This document shows, piece after piece, positions 1-7,734 of a stretch of DNA of 41,762 nt. The notes under the pieces are model-generated. The model searched no databases, was not told the DNA's origin, and worked only from the letters and a program-made list of their open reading frames with translations. The stretch lies in the NCBI RefSeq assembly GCF_002994615.1, contig NZ_PVNK01000055.1, forward strand, positions 1 through 41,762. The letters are read 5' to 3'. Position 1 is the stretch's first letter; every line of letters starts with the position of its first letter. This DNA is from Enhygromyxa salina. GTDB taxonomy: Bacteria > Myxococcota_A > Polyangia > Nannocystales > Nannocystaceae. A program made the position numbers and the translations under genes.

Positions 1-70
1 CTGGACGGGTCCAACGGCGCTTGGCGGCGAGGGAGGCGAGGTCTCGAGGGTCTACGCGTCGAGTTGGCAT
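1..70 (-). CDS. possible start of a further operon gene, cut by window edge
   Basis: An ATG at 68-70 on the minus strand opens a frame that stays open for 23 codons to the window edge. It begins MPTRRVDPRDLASLAAKRRW. It lies 42 nt downstream of the stop of the ketosynthase-like gene and has the same orientation, so it could be the next gene of that operon. There is no clear ribosome binding site, and the visible part is too short to assign to a family. Confidence 0.3.
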   Translation of the reverse strand, partial: MPTRRVDPRDLASLAAKRRWTRP

Positions 71-112
71 CTGCCGATCGTCGGCGTCTACGCTCGCTGG
101 CGACAGATGTCC

Positions 113-1123
113 TCACCGAGTGCTTACATTGCGCACGACGACCGCTGCTCGAGGCCCCGAGGGGTCGCTGCACGTGCACAGCGCCACCTGCCCCGGCGCA
201 TAGCCGCGAGCCCAGGCCTGCATCGCCCAGATGATCTCGACGAACCCGCTCGCGGCACCAACGTCACCGATGAACTGCGCGGACTGCCACGTCGGCATGT
301 CCGGCCGCGGTGCACGAAGCACGCGCGCGAGCGCCATGTCGTGCTCTTTTACAAATAGCGTCTCATCTGCGTGGTTGACGAGCTGCCAGTCGACGCGGTC
401 CATGTCCACTCGAGCAGCGACGAGCGCGCTGCGGATCGCCTCGGTCAGGCCAACGCCGCGCACGGGCACGTCGTTGTGCAACGTGGCGGGCTCGTGGGCG
501 CCCGCGTGCGACACGACCTCGAGGCCTTCACTGCGTGCGTCGAAGGCGGACACCAACAAGCACGCGGCCGCCTCGCCCGGGATGATGCCGTGCGGGTTGC
601 CCGGCCCGCGCAGACGCCCGGCTCGACGAAGAGCGTGAAGCTCGATCGCTCCGAGCAGGCAGTCCACCGCGCACACCAGGACATGAGTCGAGCCTTCGGC
701 GATCCAGCGTGCCGCGGCGACGAGCGCTTCGAACGCGGTCTGGCTGCCGCCGCGCAACGTCGCTGTGAGGTCGCGGTTGGGCATGAGATCCAGCAGCGCT
801 CGCTCCGTCTTGGGTCGACCGTCGCGCGTGACCAGGATCGCAGGGCAGCGCGCGAGCGCGAGCTGGGGGACACGGCGCGCGAGATCATGCAGCGCGCGCT
901 CGAGATGCGCAGTTGCGCGATCGCGCTGGCTTTTGGCATCGACGACGCTCAGAACCGATCCATAGATTGACTCACCATCGGCATCGAGTCCGACCAACTC
1001 GTCGAGCTCGTCGATGACCGCGATCCCGGCCCGCATCGCGGCGCACGCGGCCTCGGCGTACATCCCGACTGGACAGCACAACCCCACGGCGTCGACCCGC
1101 AGTCCGAGCGCGGTCCCGCTCAC
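113..1123 (-). CDS. thiolase/beta-ketoacyl synthase-fold protein without catalytic Cys
   Basis: This is a 336-residue thiolase-fold protein. Ketosynthase landmarks are visible: VDCLL around residues 153-157, then GNPHGIIPGEAAA around 175-187, the signature near the active-site loop in this superfamily. Where an active ketosynthase carries its nucleophilic Cys, the sequence reads LRGGSQTAF (123-131), so condensation activity is unlikely. The GTG start is chosen because it overlaps the DUF2169 stop by 4 nt (GTGA) and has GAGGAGG 6 nt upstream; the frame continues open further upstream, but in a composition that is a shadow of the DUF2169 gene. Proteins of this kind recur next to DUF2169 and PAAR genes in T6SS effector clusters, where their role is thought to be in effector loading; that role here is inferred. 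Confidence 0.8.
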   Translation of the reverse strand: MSGTALGLRVDAVGLCCPVGMYAEAACAAMRAGIAVIDELDELVGLDADGESIYGSVLSVVDAKSQRDRATAHLERALHDLARRVPQLALARCPAILVTRDGRPKTERALLDLMPNRDLTATLRGGSQTAFEALVAAARWIAEGSTHVLVCAVDCLLGAIELHALRRAGRLRGPGNPHGIIPGEAAACLLVSAFDARSEGLEVVSHAGAHEPATLHNDVPVRGVGLTEAIRSALVAARVDMDRVDWQLVNHADETLFVKEHDMALARVLRAPRPDMPTWQSAQFIGDVGAASGFVEIIWAMQAWARGYAPGQVALCTCSDPSGPRAAVVVRNVSTR

Positions 1124-2187
1124 CGCCGAGCCTCCTCGCGAGCTTGAGCTCGCCAGCGCACGTAGGAGCCCAGGCTCTCGAACAACGGCTTGCCACGACG
1201 GTAGCCGACCGGACCGTCGCGAACAGGCCGCTCGCCCACGTGGACGCCTCTTAGACGAGTGAGCTGCTTGGGCAGTCGGATCGACGTCCGCCAGGTCAGG
1301 TGCATGCGGTGCAGGTGCGGCTCCACCACGACCGTATCGAGGACAGCGCAGCTCGAACGAAGACCGTCGACGAACGCGAAGTGGATCCACAGCTCGTCCG
1401 TCGGCACGACGAATTCGATGACCGGAGCCTCGGACATGTGCACGCAGCGGATCCGCTCGCCGCCTCGAAAGTGCGGGAACTGTTGGTCGACGGGGGCCGC
1501 CTGAAAATAGCGCTCGTCGAAGTCCTCGGGGAGCAGCGGGCAGACCTGCTCTCGCCATCGCTGGTCGTAGGTGCCTGCCCAGGCGATCCGCGGCTGCCAG
1601 GAGCGACCGACCCACGCGAACCCGTGAGGTCGGGGCCGATCCGAACGCGATCGGATCCGCTCATGGACGGCCTCGATGTTGGGCAAGACGTCTGCATGCC
1701 CGACGCCCACCAGGTTGCGGGGATCGAGCTGGCCTCGCGAATCTGCACCACCAAAGCTGCGCTCCCAGGTCAGCGGCATCTCGAAAAAGGGCGCCGGTGA
1801 CGACGCGCGCGCGAATCTTCCGGACGAGGCCCATCGGCGCTCGCCCGAGACGAGCGCGTCTTTGGCTCGCCCGTCAACCTCGAGTCGAACCGGCAGTTCG
1901 CACACCGGGCTGCCGCCGGGGGCGACGGCGCGGCCGAGCACGATGACGTCCGTCAACGGCTTGTAGCGGCAAAAATCGCTCTCCCAGGCGGTGCTGCTGG
2001 TTCCAGGGGCGCCCGTGTGGATGTCGGCGTAGACGAAGGGCGCAGGCGGGTCCGTCGAGACCGTGGCGCCGCTCGAATTCACCGCGTAGCTGCCCCGCGC
2101 GACGACGACGCAGTGGTCGTGGCCGAGCTTGTCGGTTGCGACCGCGATCGCCGCGAGCAGCGGTGTGGTGTTCGTCGTGATCTGCAC
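1120..2187 (-). CDS. DUF2169 family protein
   Basis: This 355-residue protein has the hallmarks of DUF2169: a WERSFGG motif at about 141-147, FAWVGRSWQPR at about 190-200, then AGTYDQRW and LLPEDFDERYFQAAPVDQQ near 204-236. The family is found beside PAAR/DUF4150 and VgrG genes and is considered an adaptor or chaperone for effector delivery. The best start is GTG at 2185-2187, giving VQITTNTTPL, close to the usual family N-terminus. That codon lies 1 nt from a palindromic element, so the gene has no visible ribosome binding site of its own. Before insertion the upstream stop and this start would have read TAG-C-GTG, which suggests translational coupling. The stop overlaps the next gene's GTG start. 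Confidence 0.88.
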   Translation of the reverse strand: MQITTNTTPLLAAIAVATDKLGHDHCVVVARGSYAVNSSGATVSTDPPAPFVYADIHTGAPGTSSTAWESDFCRYKPLTDVIVLGRAVAPGGSPVCELPVRLEVDGRAKDALVSGERRWASSGRFARASSPAPFFEMPLTWERSFGGADSRGQLDPRNLVGVGHADVLPNIEAVHERIRSRSDRPRPHGFAWVGRSWQPRIAWAGTYDQRWREQVCPLLPEDFDERYFQAAPVDQQFPHFRGGERIRCVHMSEAPVIEFVVPTDELWIHFAFVDGLRSSCAVLDTVVVEPHLHRMHLTWRTSIRLPKQLTRLRGVHVGERPVRDGPVGYRRGKPLFESLGSYVRWRAQAREEARR

Positions 2188-2188
2188 G

Positions 2189-2354
2189 CTAGCAGCCCGG
2201 GGTGCAATGCATCGTGTCGCCTCGCGCCGGAATGTTCGCCGAGGGCGCGAAGCCAAAACGCCGCTGTACCGGGCGTACTGCAAGTTTTGGCGACAAAGCC
2301 CTCGGCGAAAAGGCCAAGCGAGGCGGCGCGAGGCATTGCACCCCGGGCTGCTAG
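2189..2354. repeat. palindromic MITE-like element, copy 1
   Basis: This 166-bp segment has perfect 22-bp terminal inverted repeats (2189-2210 and 2333-2354), both ending in CTAG. Internal arms also pair, for example TCGCCGAGGGC with GCCCTCGGCGA and CCAAAAC with GTTTTGG, so one strand could fold into a single long imperfect hairpin. It differs from copy 2 (5923-6088) at two positions only. There is no coding capacity for a transposase, so it would be mobilised in trans if mobile. The flanking CTAG may be a 4-bp target duplication, as in IS5-type elements (YTAR targets); this is an inference. It lies between two genes of one operon and its right CTAG contains the TAG stop of the upstream gene. 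Confidence 0.9.
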
Positions 2355-3250
2355 TCCGGGACTCGACGGCCAAAGAAGTAACGGACGCCGGGCTCGTACT
2401 GATCGAGGTTGCCCGTCTCGAGCAGCTGCTCGAGCATGGCGATGGCGGCGAGCGTGTCATGGCGGCCGTTGTCGAGGTAGAAACCGGTGAGGTCGCAGCC
2501 CGTGTAGGCCTCGAGCACCATGCGGTGGGTGTAGGTGATGTCCGGCTCGCGGCGCTCGCGGATGTGGACGATGGCCTCGCGGGCGACGTTCTCGAGCTCG
2601 AGCACCCGGCCTCCCCAGACGCACAGGTGTGCGGGGATCGAGGCCATGACTTCGTCGATCTTGGCCTTGGTCGCCTCGAGGTGGCTGGCGAAGTCGTACT
2701 CCTTGGGCGGGATGTACCAGTCGGGCTCGTCGGGCTGCGGCGGGATCTCCTTGGGGCCCTCGAACACCGGACCCCACTCGGGTTCGAGAAGGCGCGAGAG
2801 CATGAAGCAGGCGGAGCTGTATTTGAGCTTGTCCTCGATGCCGCGATACAGGTCGAAGATCACCGGCGCGGTCCACAGGTAGTTGCTCTTCCCGAGGATC
2901 TCGAGCGTCCACTGGGCGTGAACGTCGGCCCAGTCAGAAAAGCCTCGAACGGGAGGCTGCAAGACCGCGGGAAGGGATCGCAACAACGACATCGGAGCTG
3001 CGTGCGAAAGCAGTAGTTGCCCAACGCCCCAGAGCCACGCGCTGTTGTGAGTTTGCATCACACGGATTAGATGGTCAAAACAGCTGAAGTCCCCGTCACG
3101 CGCTCGCGCAAAGACAGCGTAGACAACGGAGTCCGGTCGACTCGAGAGAAGATTGTGATCGGCCCCGACGTCGGGCGGCGGCGGGTCGGCCCAGTGGAAG
3201 CCACGCTCCATGGCGATCAAAGTGCCGTCAGCAAACGCGAAGTCGCTCAT
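2351..3250 (-). CDS. putative immunity protein of the PAAR-like effector
   Basis: This is a 299-residue soluble protein with no signal peptide and no family I can name. The ATG at 3248-3250 overlaps the stop of the PAAR-like gene by 4 nt (ATGA), the usual arrangement of toxin and immunity genes. Its sequence shares landmarks with the interrupted gene at 6788-8912: an AR(D/N)G(D/N)F motif near the N-terminus and a C-terminal (V/A)RYFFG(R/H)RVP. The two are therefore paralogues. The TAG stop lies inside the terminal CTAG of the palindromic element. Immunity function is inferred from position and paralogy only; an effector accessory protein is the alternative. Confidence 0.7.
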   Translation of the reverse strand: MSDFAFADGTLIAMERGFHWADPPPPDVGADHNLLSSRPDSVVYAVFARARDGDFSCFDHLIRVMQTHNSAWLWGVGQLLLSHAAPMSLLRSLPAVLQPPVRGFSDWADVHAQWTLEILGKSNYLWTAPVIFDLYRGIEDKLKYSSACFMLSRLLEPEWGPVFEGPKEIPPQPDEPDWYIPPKEYDFASHLEATKAKIDEVMASIPAHLCVWGGRVLELENVAREAIVHIRERREPDITYTHRMVLEAYTGCDLTGFYLDNGRHDTLAAIAMLEQLLETGNLDQYEPGVRYFFGRRVPD

Positions 3251-4332
3251 TTTGAGTGCAGCTCGGCGGCGAGGCCCTGAAGTCGGGTTTGCGCGTTGTC
3301 GAGCTCCGCACAGGGCCCACTGAGGACGTCTTTGGGGATGAGGTTTGGTGGGTGGTTCGGACAGCCGCCAGCTGCGAGCGGTGTCTTGTGGCAAACCTCC
3401 GAGTGGAGGCTACATTCATGGCCAAGCGCTCTGTAAGCGTTGATACACCTGTGCTTGACACCATCGGAGATGCCGAGCCGACGACGTTCATCGGGGTCAG
3501 ACGTACGTGGCACGGGGTTGGTCTTCTTGAGGTGGGTGCGGCACCCCGCATTCTCGGGCTCAGTGGTCAGGTTCGGACATGGTGGATCCTCACCTTGCGC
3601 GTCGACGAGCCTTTGAAAGTCCCTGCGGGTCTTGTCGAGCTGGTCGCGCGCGCTGTCGATCTTCGCCTGATTCGGGAGCTCCGTCCGCGCATCGATCTGC
3701 GTCGCCCAACCCGGCCGCTTCGCCAAGAACGCTCCGATCCCCGCGACCTTGTTCTCGTGGTAGTCGAGCGCGACCTTGTACCACTCGAGCTCATCGATCG
3801 GCTCGTAAGCCTCGCCCGTGTCGGGGTCGAACTGATTGGCGTGCAAGGGTCCCTTGCAGCACGGACACTTGTCCAGCGGCCCGTCTGGCCTGGCCCCAGA
3901 CATGGTCTCCAGCCCCGGACTCGGCCCCTCCCCCGGCGCGCTTCCGTGGTTCGACGTCGTCATGTCGAGGTGGCGACAGACCTTCTTGCCCTCGACCTTG
4001 ACGTCGATCGACCCCGAAGAGAACTGCGTCTTGCCCGCGACCTGATGCGTGACCAGGGAAGCGCCGAAGTTCCGCGTGGCGGCTTCGTTGCCCAGGGGCT
4101 TGCTCTGATAGAAGCTCTGCCCCTGCAGCGCCACGGGCTTGCCCCCGATCTCGACCTGCTTCGAGCCTCTCTTCAGATCACGCGACGACGACGACACCGG
4201 GTAGGGCACCGGCACCGGGCCGCTCGGCGGTCCCGGCGGACTCGGGCACACGCTCGGGAACGCCGAGACGACCTTGGCCGAGCCGGCCTTGCAGGCGATG
4301 GCCATGCCATTGGCGAAGACGTCCCTCGACAC
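3247..4332 (-). CDS. PAAR-like (DUF4150) effector with C-terminal extension
   Basis: This 361-residue protein begins with a PAAR-like domain of the DUF4150/Tox-PAAR-like type (about 1-131): the typical N-terminus MSRDVFANGMAIACKAGSAK, then PVPVPYP, KVEGKKVCRHLDMTTSNHGS. PAAR proteins cap the spike of contractile injection systems and carry effectors. Next comes a CPCC cysteine cluster (156-159) and a charged helical stretch. The C-terminus has SEVCHKTPLAAGGCP and NLIPKDVLSGPC (about 311-341), a Cys/His-rich pattern that recalls HNH or treble-clef toxin tails; this is a resemblance, not a proven nuclease. It is the first gene of the minus-strand operon and overlaps the putative immunity gene by 4 nt. 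Confidence 0.85.
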   Translation of the reverse strand: MSRDVFANGMAIACKAGSAKVVSAFPSVCPSPPGPPSGPVPVPYPVSSSSRDLKRGSKQVEIGGKPVALQGQSFYQSKPLGNEAATRNFGASLVTHQVAGKTQFSSGSIDVKVEGKKVCRHLDMTTSNHGSAPGEGPSPGLETMSGARPDGPLDKCPCCKGPLHANQFDPDTGEAYEPIDELEWYKVALDYHENKVAGIGAFLAKRPGWATQIDARTELPNQAKIDSARDQLDKTRRDFQRLVDAQGEDPPCPNLTTEPENAGCRTHLKKTNPVPRTSDPDERRRLGISDGVKHRCINAYRALGHECSLHSEVCHKTPLAAGGCPNHPPNLIPKDVLSGPCAELDNAQTRLQGLAAELHSK

Positions 4333-4429
4333 GCGCCCACGCTAGCACGAACCGCAAGTGGCAAGCCAGATCAGCCGCGGTTGACCGCCGGCATCGACTC
4401 GCCGCACAGGAACACGGAATTGTCCGCGG

Positions 4430-4680
4430 TCACGGTGGCGTCGGTCTCCGGGCCCGTACGAGTGACCCCAGACCGAGCGCGAGCTTGGCTCGATGTCGGA
4501 GCGAGCGCCGCAGCGCTCGCACGAATTCGGCGAGGACCGCCGAGCAGAGCTTCGCGTCATGGCCCATCGCGTAGCGCAGCTGCCAGGGCAGCGAGCAGAC
4601 CCACTGCCGGACGGGCACCCGAGGGAGAACCTCGTCGACGAGGTGCGCGGCGCAGTCCGACATCCGCGGCGAGGCCTCTT
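4430..4680 (-). pseudogene. IS91-type transposase fragment
   Basis: The minus strand encodes MSDCAAHLVDEVLPRVPVRQ, followed by WVCSLPWQLRYAMGHD and a stretch ending near ALGLGSL. This closely resembles the internal region of IS91-type (Y2) transposases, where a zinc-finger region is followed by AAHLVDHVLPRVPVRQWV. The N-terminal zinc region and the catalytic tyrosine region are absent, and the frame ends at 4430. It is a decayed remnant. The rest of the stretch 4333-4855 holds no gene I can support; 4690-4770 is noticeably AT-richer and may hold the promoter of the gene at 4856. Confidence 0.65.
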
Positions 4681-4855
4681 CGGAGCCTTTTCATGTTTTT
4701 TCCTATCACCAGTTTCAAGTGTGGTTAATGGTTTTGATTGTAATCCTGAACATCGTTTCGTCATTAGGCGTCCCAGGTTGGGATATCTCGATCCTGCGTG
4801 AGCCGCGCCAGGGCTGCAGTCCGTCGAAGGTGCTACACTCACGCACGTAGCGACG

Positions 4856-5908
4856 ATGCGCCCCTTGTACTGCCACCTCTCCATCGCGTGCACCCTGTCT
4901 GTCGGGTGTACGGAACAAAGCCCACAGCTCCCGCCCGTCCAGGTCAGCGGAACCTTGCTGAGCTACGCGGCGGACGAGGACATCGAGATATGTCCGGCAA
5001 CGATACCCTATCTGGAGCAGTGGATGATCGCCATCGCGGACAAGCTCGGCATTCCCGAACACGAGCTCACTCCCACGACCTACTACTTGGTTGACCAGGC
5101 GACCAGCCAAGAACTCTGTGAGGGCGGCGACCTCAGCATTCACTGCGCCGACCACGTCGATGGACAAGTCAACGTCTACGCGTACCATCCGATGAATCGA
5201 CATGAACTCGTTCACGCTGTGACCGCTGGCACGAAGGTCGGCCCGCCCTTCCTCGAGGAGGGGCTGGCGACGCTGCTCGACGATGGTGTCCCGGTCGACT
5301 TGATGCCGTCGATCGACGCGGAGGATCTGGATGACCTGATCGAACTGCAAGATCCGAGAGACCAGCTCGATGTCTATGGTGTCGCTGCCTACATCCTCTA
5401 TTGGGTCGCGCAGCGGCATGGACTCGAGGCGCTCGCACAACTGCGGTTCGCCGTCGAAGCTCCCACGAGCGCCGCGGCATTCCGAGCAGCATTCGAGGCG
5501 ACCCTCGGGGAGTCACTCGATGAGATGCTCGCGGAGGTCGAGGGTCAGCCCGGGTGTCAGCTCGTGACCTGCATCGGTGAACCCACGCCATGGGTCGATG
5601 GACAATGGACGACGTACTCGCCAACAGGCTGTGAGGGCGGCGCGATTGGCGTGCGGCAACCTGAGGGCGATCACATCCTCCGCCACGCGATCGTCGAGAT
5701 TGCCGAGACGGGAATCTACGAGATCTCGACCCCGAGCCACGGGGTGTTCCTCGATGCGTGCGAGCAACCCTGCTCGTTCAATCACTCGTTCGGGCTCTCG
5801 GTCGGCTCGCACGACTACCCGCTCGCCGCGGGGCGCTACCGGGTCGAAACCTGGAGCGCCGGGCCAGGCCAGCCGACCTACGACGTGCAGATCCGGCTGG
5901 CCGAGTGA
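4856..5908 (+). CDS. lipoprotein with gluzincin-type metalloprotease domain
   Basis: This 350-residue protein starts with a short hydrophobic leader ending in a lipobox-like LSVGC (14-18), so it is probably lipid-anchored. A zinc-protease motif HELVH is at 116-120, followed 14 residues later by FLEEGLATL (132-140), where a Glu would be the third zinc ligand as in gluzincins. The C-terminal part (about 235-350) is Cys-containing and beta-rich, with a G.Y.I sequence typical of PPC-like or carbohydrate-binding sandwich domains. Exact peptidase family is not assigned. The ATG at 4856 gives the leader; no strong ribosome binding site is visible. It is a single-gene unit, with copy 2 of the palindromic element 14 nt after its stop. 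Confidence 0.75.
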   Translation: MRPLYCHLSIACTLSVGCTEQSPQLPPVQVSGTLLSYAADEDIEICPATIPYLEQWMIAIADKLGIPEHELTPTTYYLVDQATSQELCEGGDLSIHCADHVDGQVNVYAYHPMNRHELVHAVTAGTKVGPPFLEEGLATLLDDGVPVDLMPSIDAEDLDDLIELQDPRDQLDVYGVAAYILYWVAQRHGLEALAQLRFAVEAPTSAAAFRAAFEATLGESLDEMLAEVEGQPGCQLVTCIGEPTPWVDGQWTTYSPTGCEGGAIGVRQPEGDHILRHAIVEIAETGIYEISTPSHGVFLDACEQPCSFNHSFGLSVGSHDYPLAAGRYRVETWSAGPGQPTYDVQIRLAE

Positions 5909-5922
5909 CGACGTCGCCGGTA

Positions 5923-6088
5923 CTAGCAGCCCGGGGTGCAATGCATCGTGTCGCCTCGCGCCGGAATCTTCGCCGAGGGCGCGAAGCCAAAACGCCGCTG
6001 TACCGGGCGTACTGCAAGTTTTGGCGACAAAGCCCTCGGCGAAGAGGCCAAGCGAGGCGGCGCGAGGCATTGCACCCCGGGCTGCTAG
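5923..6088. repeat. palindromic MITE-like element, copy 2
   Basis: This copy has the same length (166 bp), orientation and CTAG-bounded 22-bp terminal inverted repeats as copy 1, with two base differences (G/C in the left arm, A/G in the right arm). It lies 14 nt downstream of the metalloprotease gene, where its hairpin could also act as a transcription terminator. Such similarity between copies 3.6 kb apart points to recent mobility or to gene conversion. Confidence 0.9.
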
Positions 6089-6201
6089 GGCGCCGCGAGC
6101 TCTCGCCGCCACCGATCTCGCGGGAGCAGCTGGAGCGACGCCGACAACGACGACCTGATCGGCCGTCGCGGTCTCGTGTCGCAGCGCGCTAATGCCTGCG
6201 T

Positions 6202-6255
6202 CAACAAGGTGGCCGAGAACCGGACAACAAGGTGGCCGAGAACCGGACCACAAGG
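6202..6255. repeat. 23-bp direct tandem repeat, 2.3 units
   Basis: Units at 6202-6224 and 6225-6247 are identical and share the core AAGGTGGCCGAGAACCGGA; a third, partial unit follows at 6248-6255. Short tandem repeats of this kind occur near the ends of IS21-type elements as transposase binding sites, but no transposase is present here, so this may be a solo element end. The rest of 6089-6363 contains nothing I can assign. Confidence 0.6.
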
Positions 6256-6363
6256 GCGCATCCGCACACCTAACGATGCGTGCTCGACACCTGCGTCGCG
6301 GCCACCGGCTGGGTCGCGGGTGTGCTGCGACAGGACGGCAGCCCTCCAACTCAAGCGTGATCT

Positions 6364-6705
6364 CTATCGTGGCCGACAACGCGATCTCGCAGCCGATCTC
6401 CAGCTCGCACGCCCAGGCTGTGAGCCCGCGGGGGCGACGGCTCCGCTATCCAGCCGTGACCAAACCATGACCGTTGCGACGACGGCGAGCTCGCACAGGT
6501 TCACGACCTCGCGGCCCAACCCCGGCTCGTCGACGATGGTGGGGCCGCGCCCGCAGTAGTTTTGGACGAAGTCCGTCGGGCTGACCGGCCAATCCCCGTT
6601 GCCGTCGAGTGTGTAGCACTCGTTCGGCGTGTCGATTGAGTCGGGCTGACAGGCCTGGGTGGTCGCGGTGACTGCGAGCACGACTGCGTAGGTGGGGGGT
6701 GCCAT
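6364..6705 (-). CDS. short putative lipoprotein, C-terminus doubtful
   Basis: From ATG 6703-6705 the frame begins MAPPTYAVVLAVTATTQACQ, a hydrophobic leader with a plausible lipobox (TQAC). About 75 residues then look like a normal secreted protein, with Cys residues in ECYTL, NYCG and LCEL. After about residue 80 the composition becomes Arg/Ser-rich and resembles out-of-frame DNA, so the native C-terminus may have been lost. The damaged 3' side is close to the 23-bp tandem repeats and the palindromic element. No family was recognised. Confidence 0.45.
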   Translation of the reverse strand: MAPPTYAVVLAVTATTQACQPDSIDTPNECYTLDGNGDWPVSPTDFVQNYCGRGPTIVDEPGLGREVVNLCELAVVATVMVWSRLDSGAVAPAGSQPGRASWRSAARSRCRPR

Positions 6706-7383
6706 CACGGTCTACGCCACCGGTTCTTCAGACGACACCCACCGGATCGTGGTGGCGCGATGGTGAAGCGTTCTTCGAGACTGTTTGTCACGGCACCCGA
6801 TGGCCGAAGAAGTAGCGAGCGCCGTCGACGTAGTTCTCGGCGGCGGGGCTGTCGAGGAAGGCCTCGGCGATCGCGGCGGCCTCGAGCGGCTTGAAGCTGC
6901 CGCGGCGATCGAACATCGCCGTGCAGTCGATGCCGGTCGAGGCCTCGAAGCGGTGGCGGTTCCAGGCTGGGAGGACGATCTTTCGTTGGCCCGCGCACTC
7001 GAGGAACATGCGGGCCATCCGGCGCACGCTGGTGGGCTGTCCGCGCCAGAGCAGCACATCCTCGCCGCCAAATCGCTCTGCGAGCATGCTGCAGTGCTCC
7101 TCGACGGCGGCGCGGTACTCTTCGAAATTGGCGAAGTGATCGGGGTCCAGCCTCCGCGAGGCGCCGTCGTCGATGACGCTCTTGACGAATACGGGGATGA
7201 TCTCGTGGTCATCGCTGTGTTCGGTCATGTTGCTCTGGTAGGCGCCAATCAATGCCGGGATGTCGCCGAGCCGGCCGCGGATAGCGATTGCCTGACACCA
7301 CGAATAGGTGAGTTCAGTGTTCCAGTGCCGTAGAGCGATGAAGTCCAGGAGTTGCGGGAAAGAGGATGAGCGTCCGGTAGATC

Positions 7384-7404
7384 TGCCCCAGTTTGAAGGA
7401 CACC
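7384..7404 (+). repeat. left terminal inverted repeat of IS3 element
   Basis: The sequence reads TGCCCCA, seven variable bases, GGACACC. It matches the inverted right end at both 7-bp blocks. Confidence 0.85.
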
Positions 7405-7434
7405 TCCGGAAGAGGGAAACTGGAGGGCAATCAC

Positions 7435-7734
7435 GTGCCACGCAAAAAGCGCAGGACATTTACAAAGCATCAGAAGCAGGAGGCAGTCAAGATCTGCCTC
7501 CGGTCAACCAAGCCGATCGCCCAGGTCGCACGAGATCTCGACCTCCCCGAGAACTCGCTGCGAGTCTGGGTGAAGCAGGCCAAGATCGACGAGGCTGGCC
7601 CTCGCGAAAATGGCCCACTGACCACCGAAGAGCAGGAAGAGCTCAGGCGCCTTCGGAGGGAAAATCGCGAGCTGAAGATGGAGCGCGATTTCCTAAAAAA
7701 AGCCGCGGCCTTCTTCGCCAAGGAGAGCTCGTAA
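7435..7734 (+). CDS. IS3-family transposase OrfA
   Basis: This 99-residue protein is an HTH_Tnp_1-type DNA-binding subunit. It has a Lys/Arg-rich start, the helix-turn-helix region PIAQVARDLDLPENSLRVWV, and a C-terminal leucine-zipper-like coil (EEQEELRRLRRENRELKMER) that mediates oligomerisation in this family. The GTG at 7435 is preceded by GGAGGG at a good distance, so it is preferred over the ATG at 7393, which lies close to the terminal repeat. It overlaps orfB and feeds it by -1 frameshifting. Confidence 0.93.
   Translation: MPRKKRRTFTKHQKQEAVKICLRSTKPIAQVARDLDLPENSLRVWVKQAKIDEAGPRENGPLTTEEQEELRRLRRENRELKMERDFLKKAAAFFAKESS
7695..7701 (+). promoter_or_regulatory. A7 slippery site for programmed -1 frameshift
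   Basis: Seven consecutive A residues follow CT in the orfA codons CTA AAA AAA. A -1 slip puts ribosomes into the orfB frame (AAA AGC CGC), which has no ATG or GTG start near its beginning. This is the standard way IS3 elements make the OrfAB transposase. Confidence 0.85.

Noticed and set aside
1124..1615. Extended N-terminus of the ketosynthase-like protein
   Set aside because: The open frame upstream is antisense-free but lies inside the DUF2169 gene and is Arg-rich; the GTG overlapping the DUF2169 stop with GAGGAGG is the better start.
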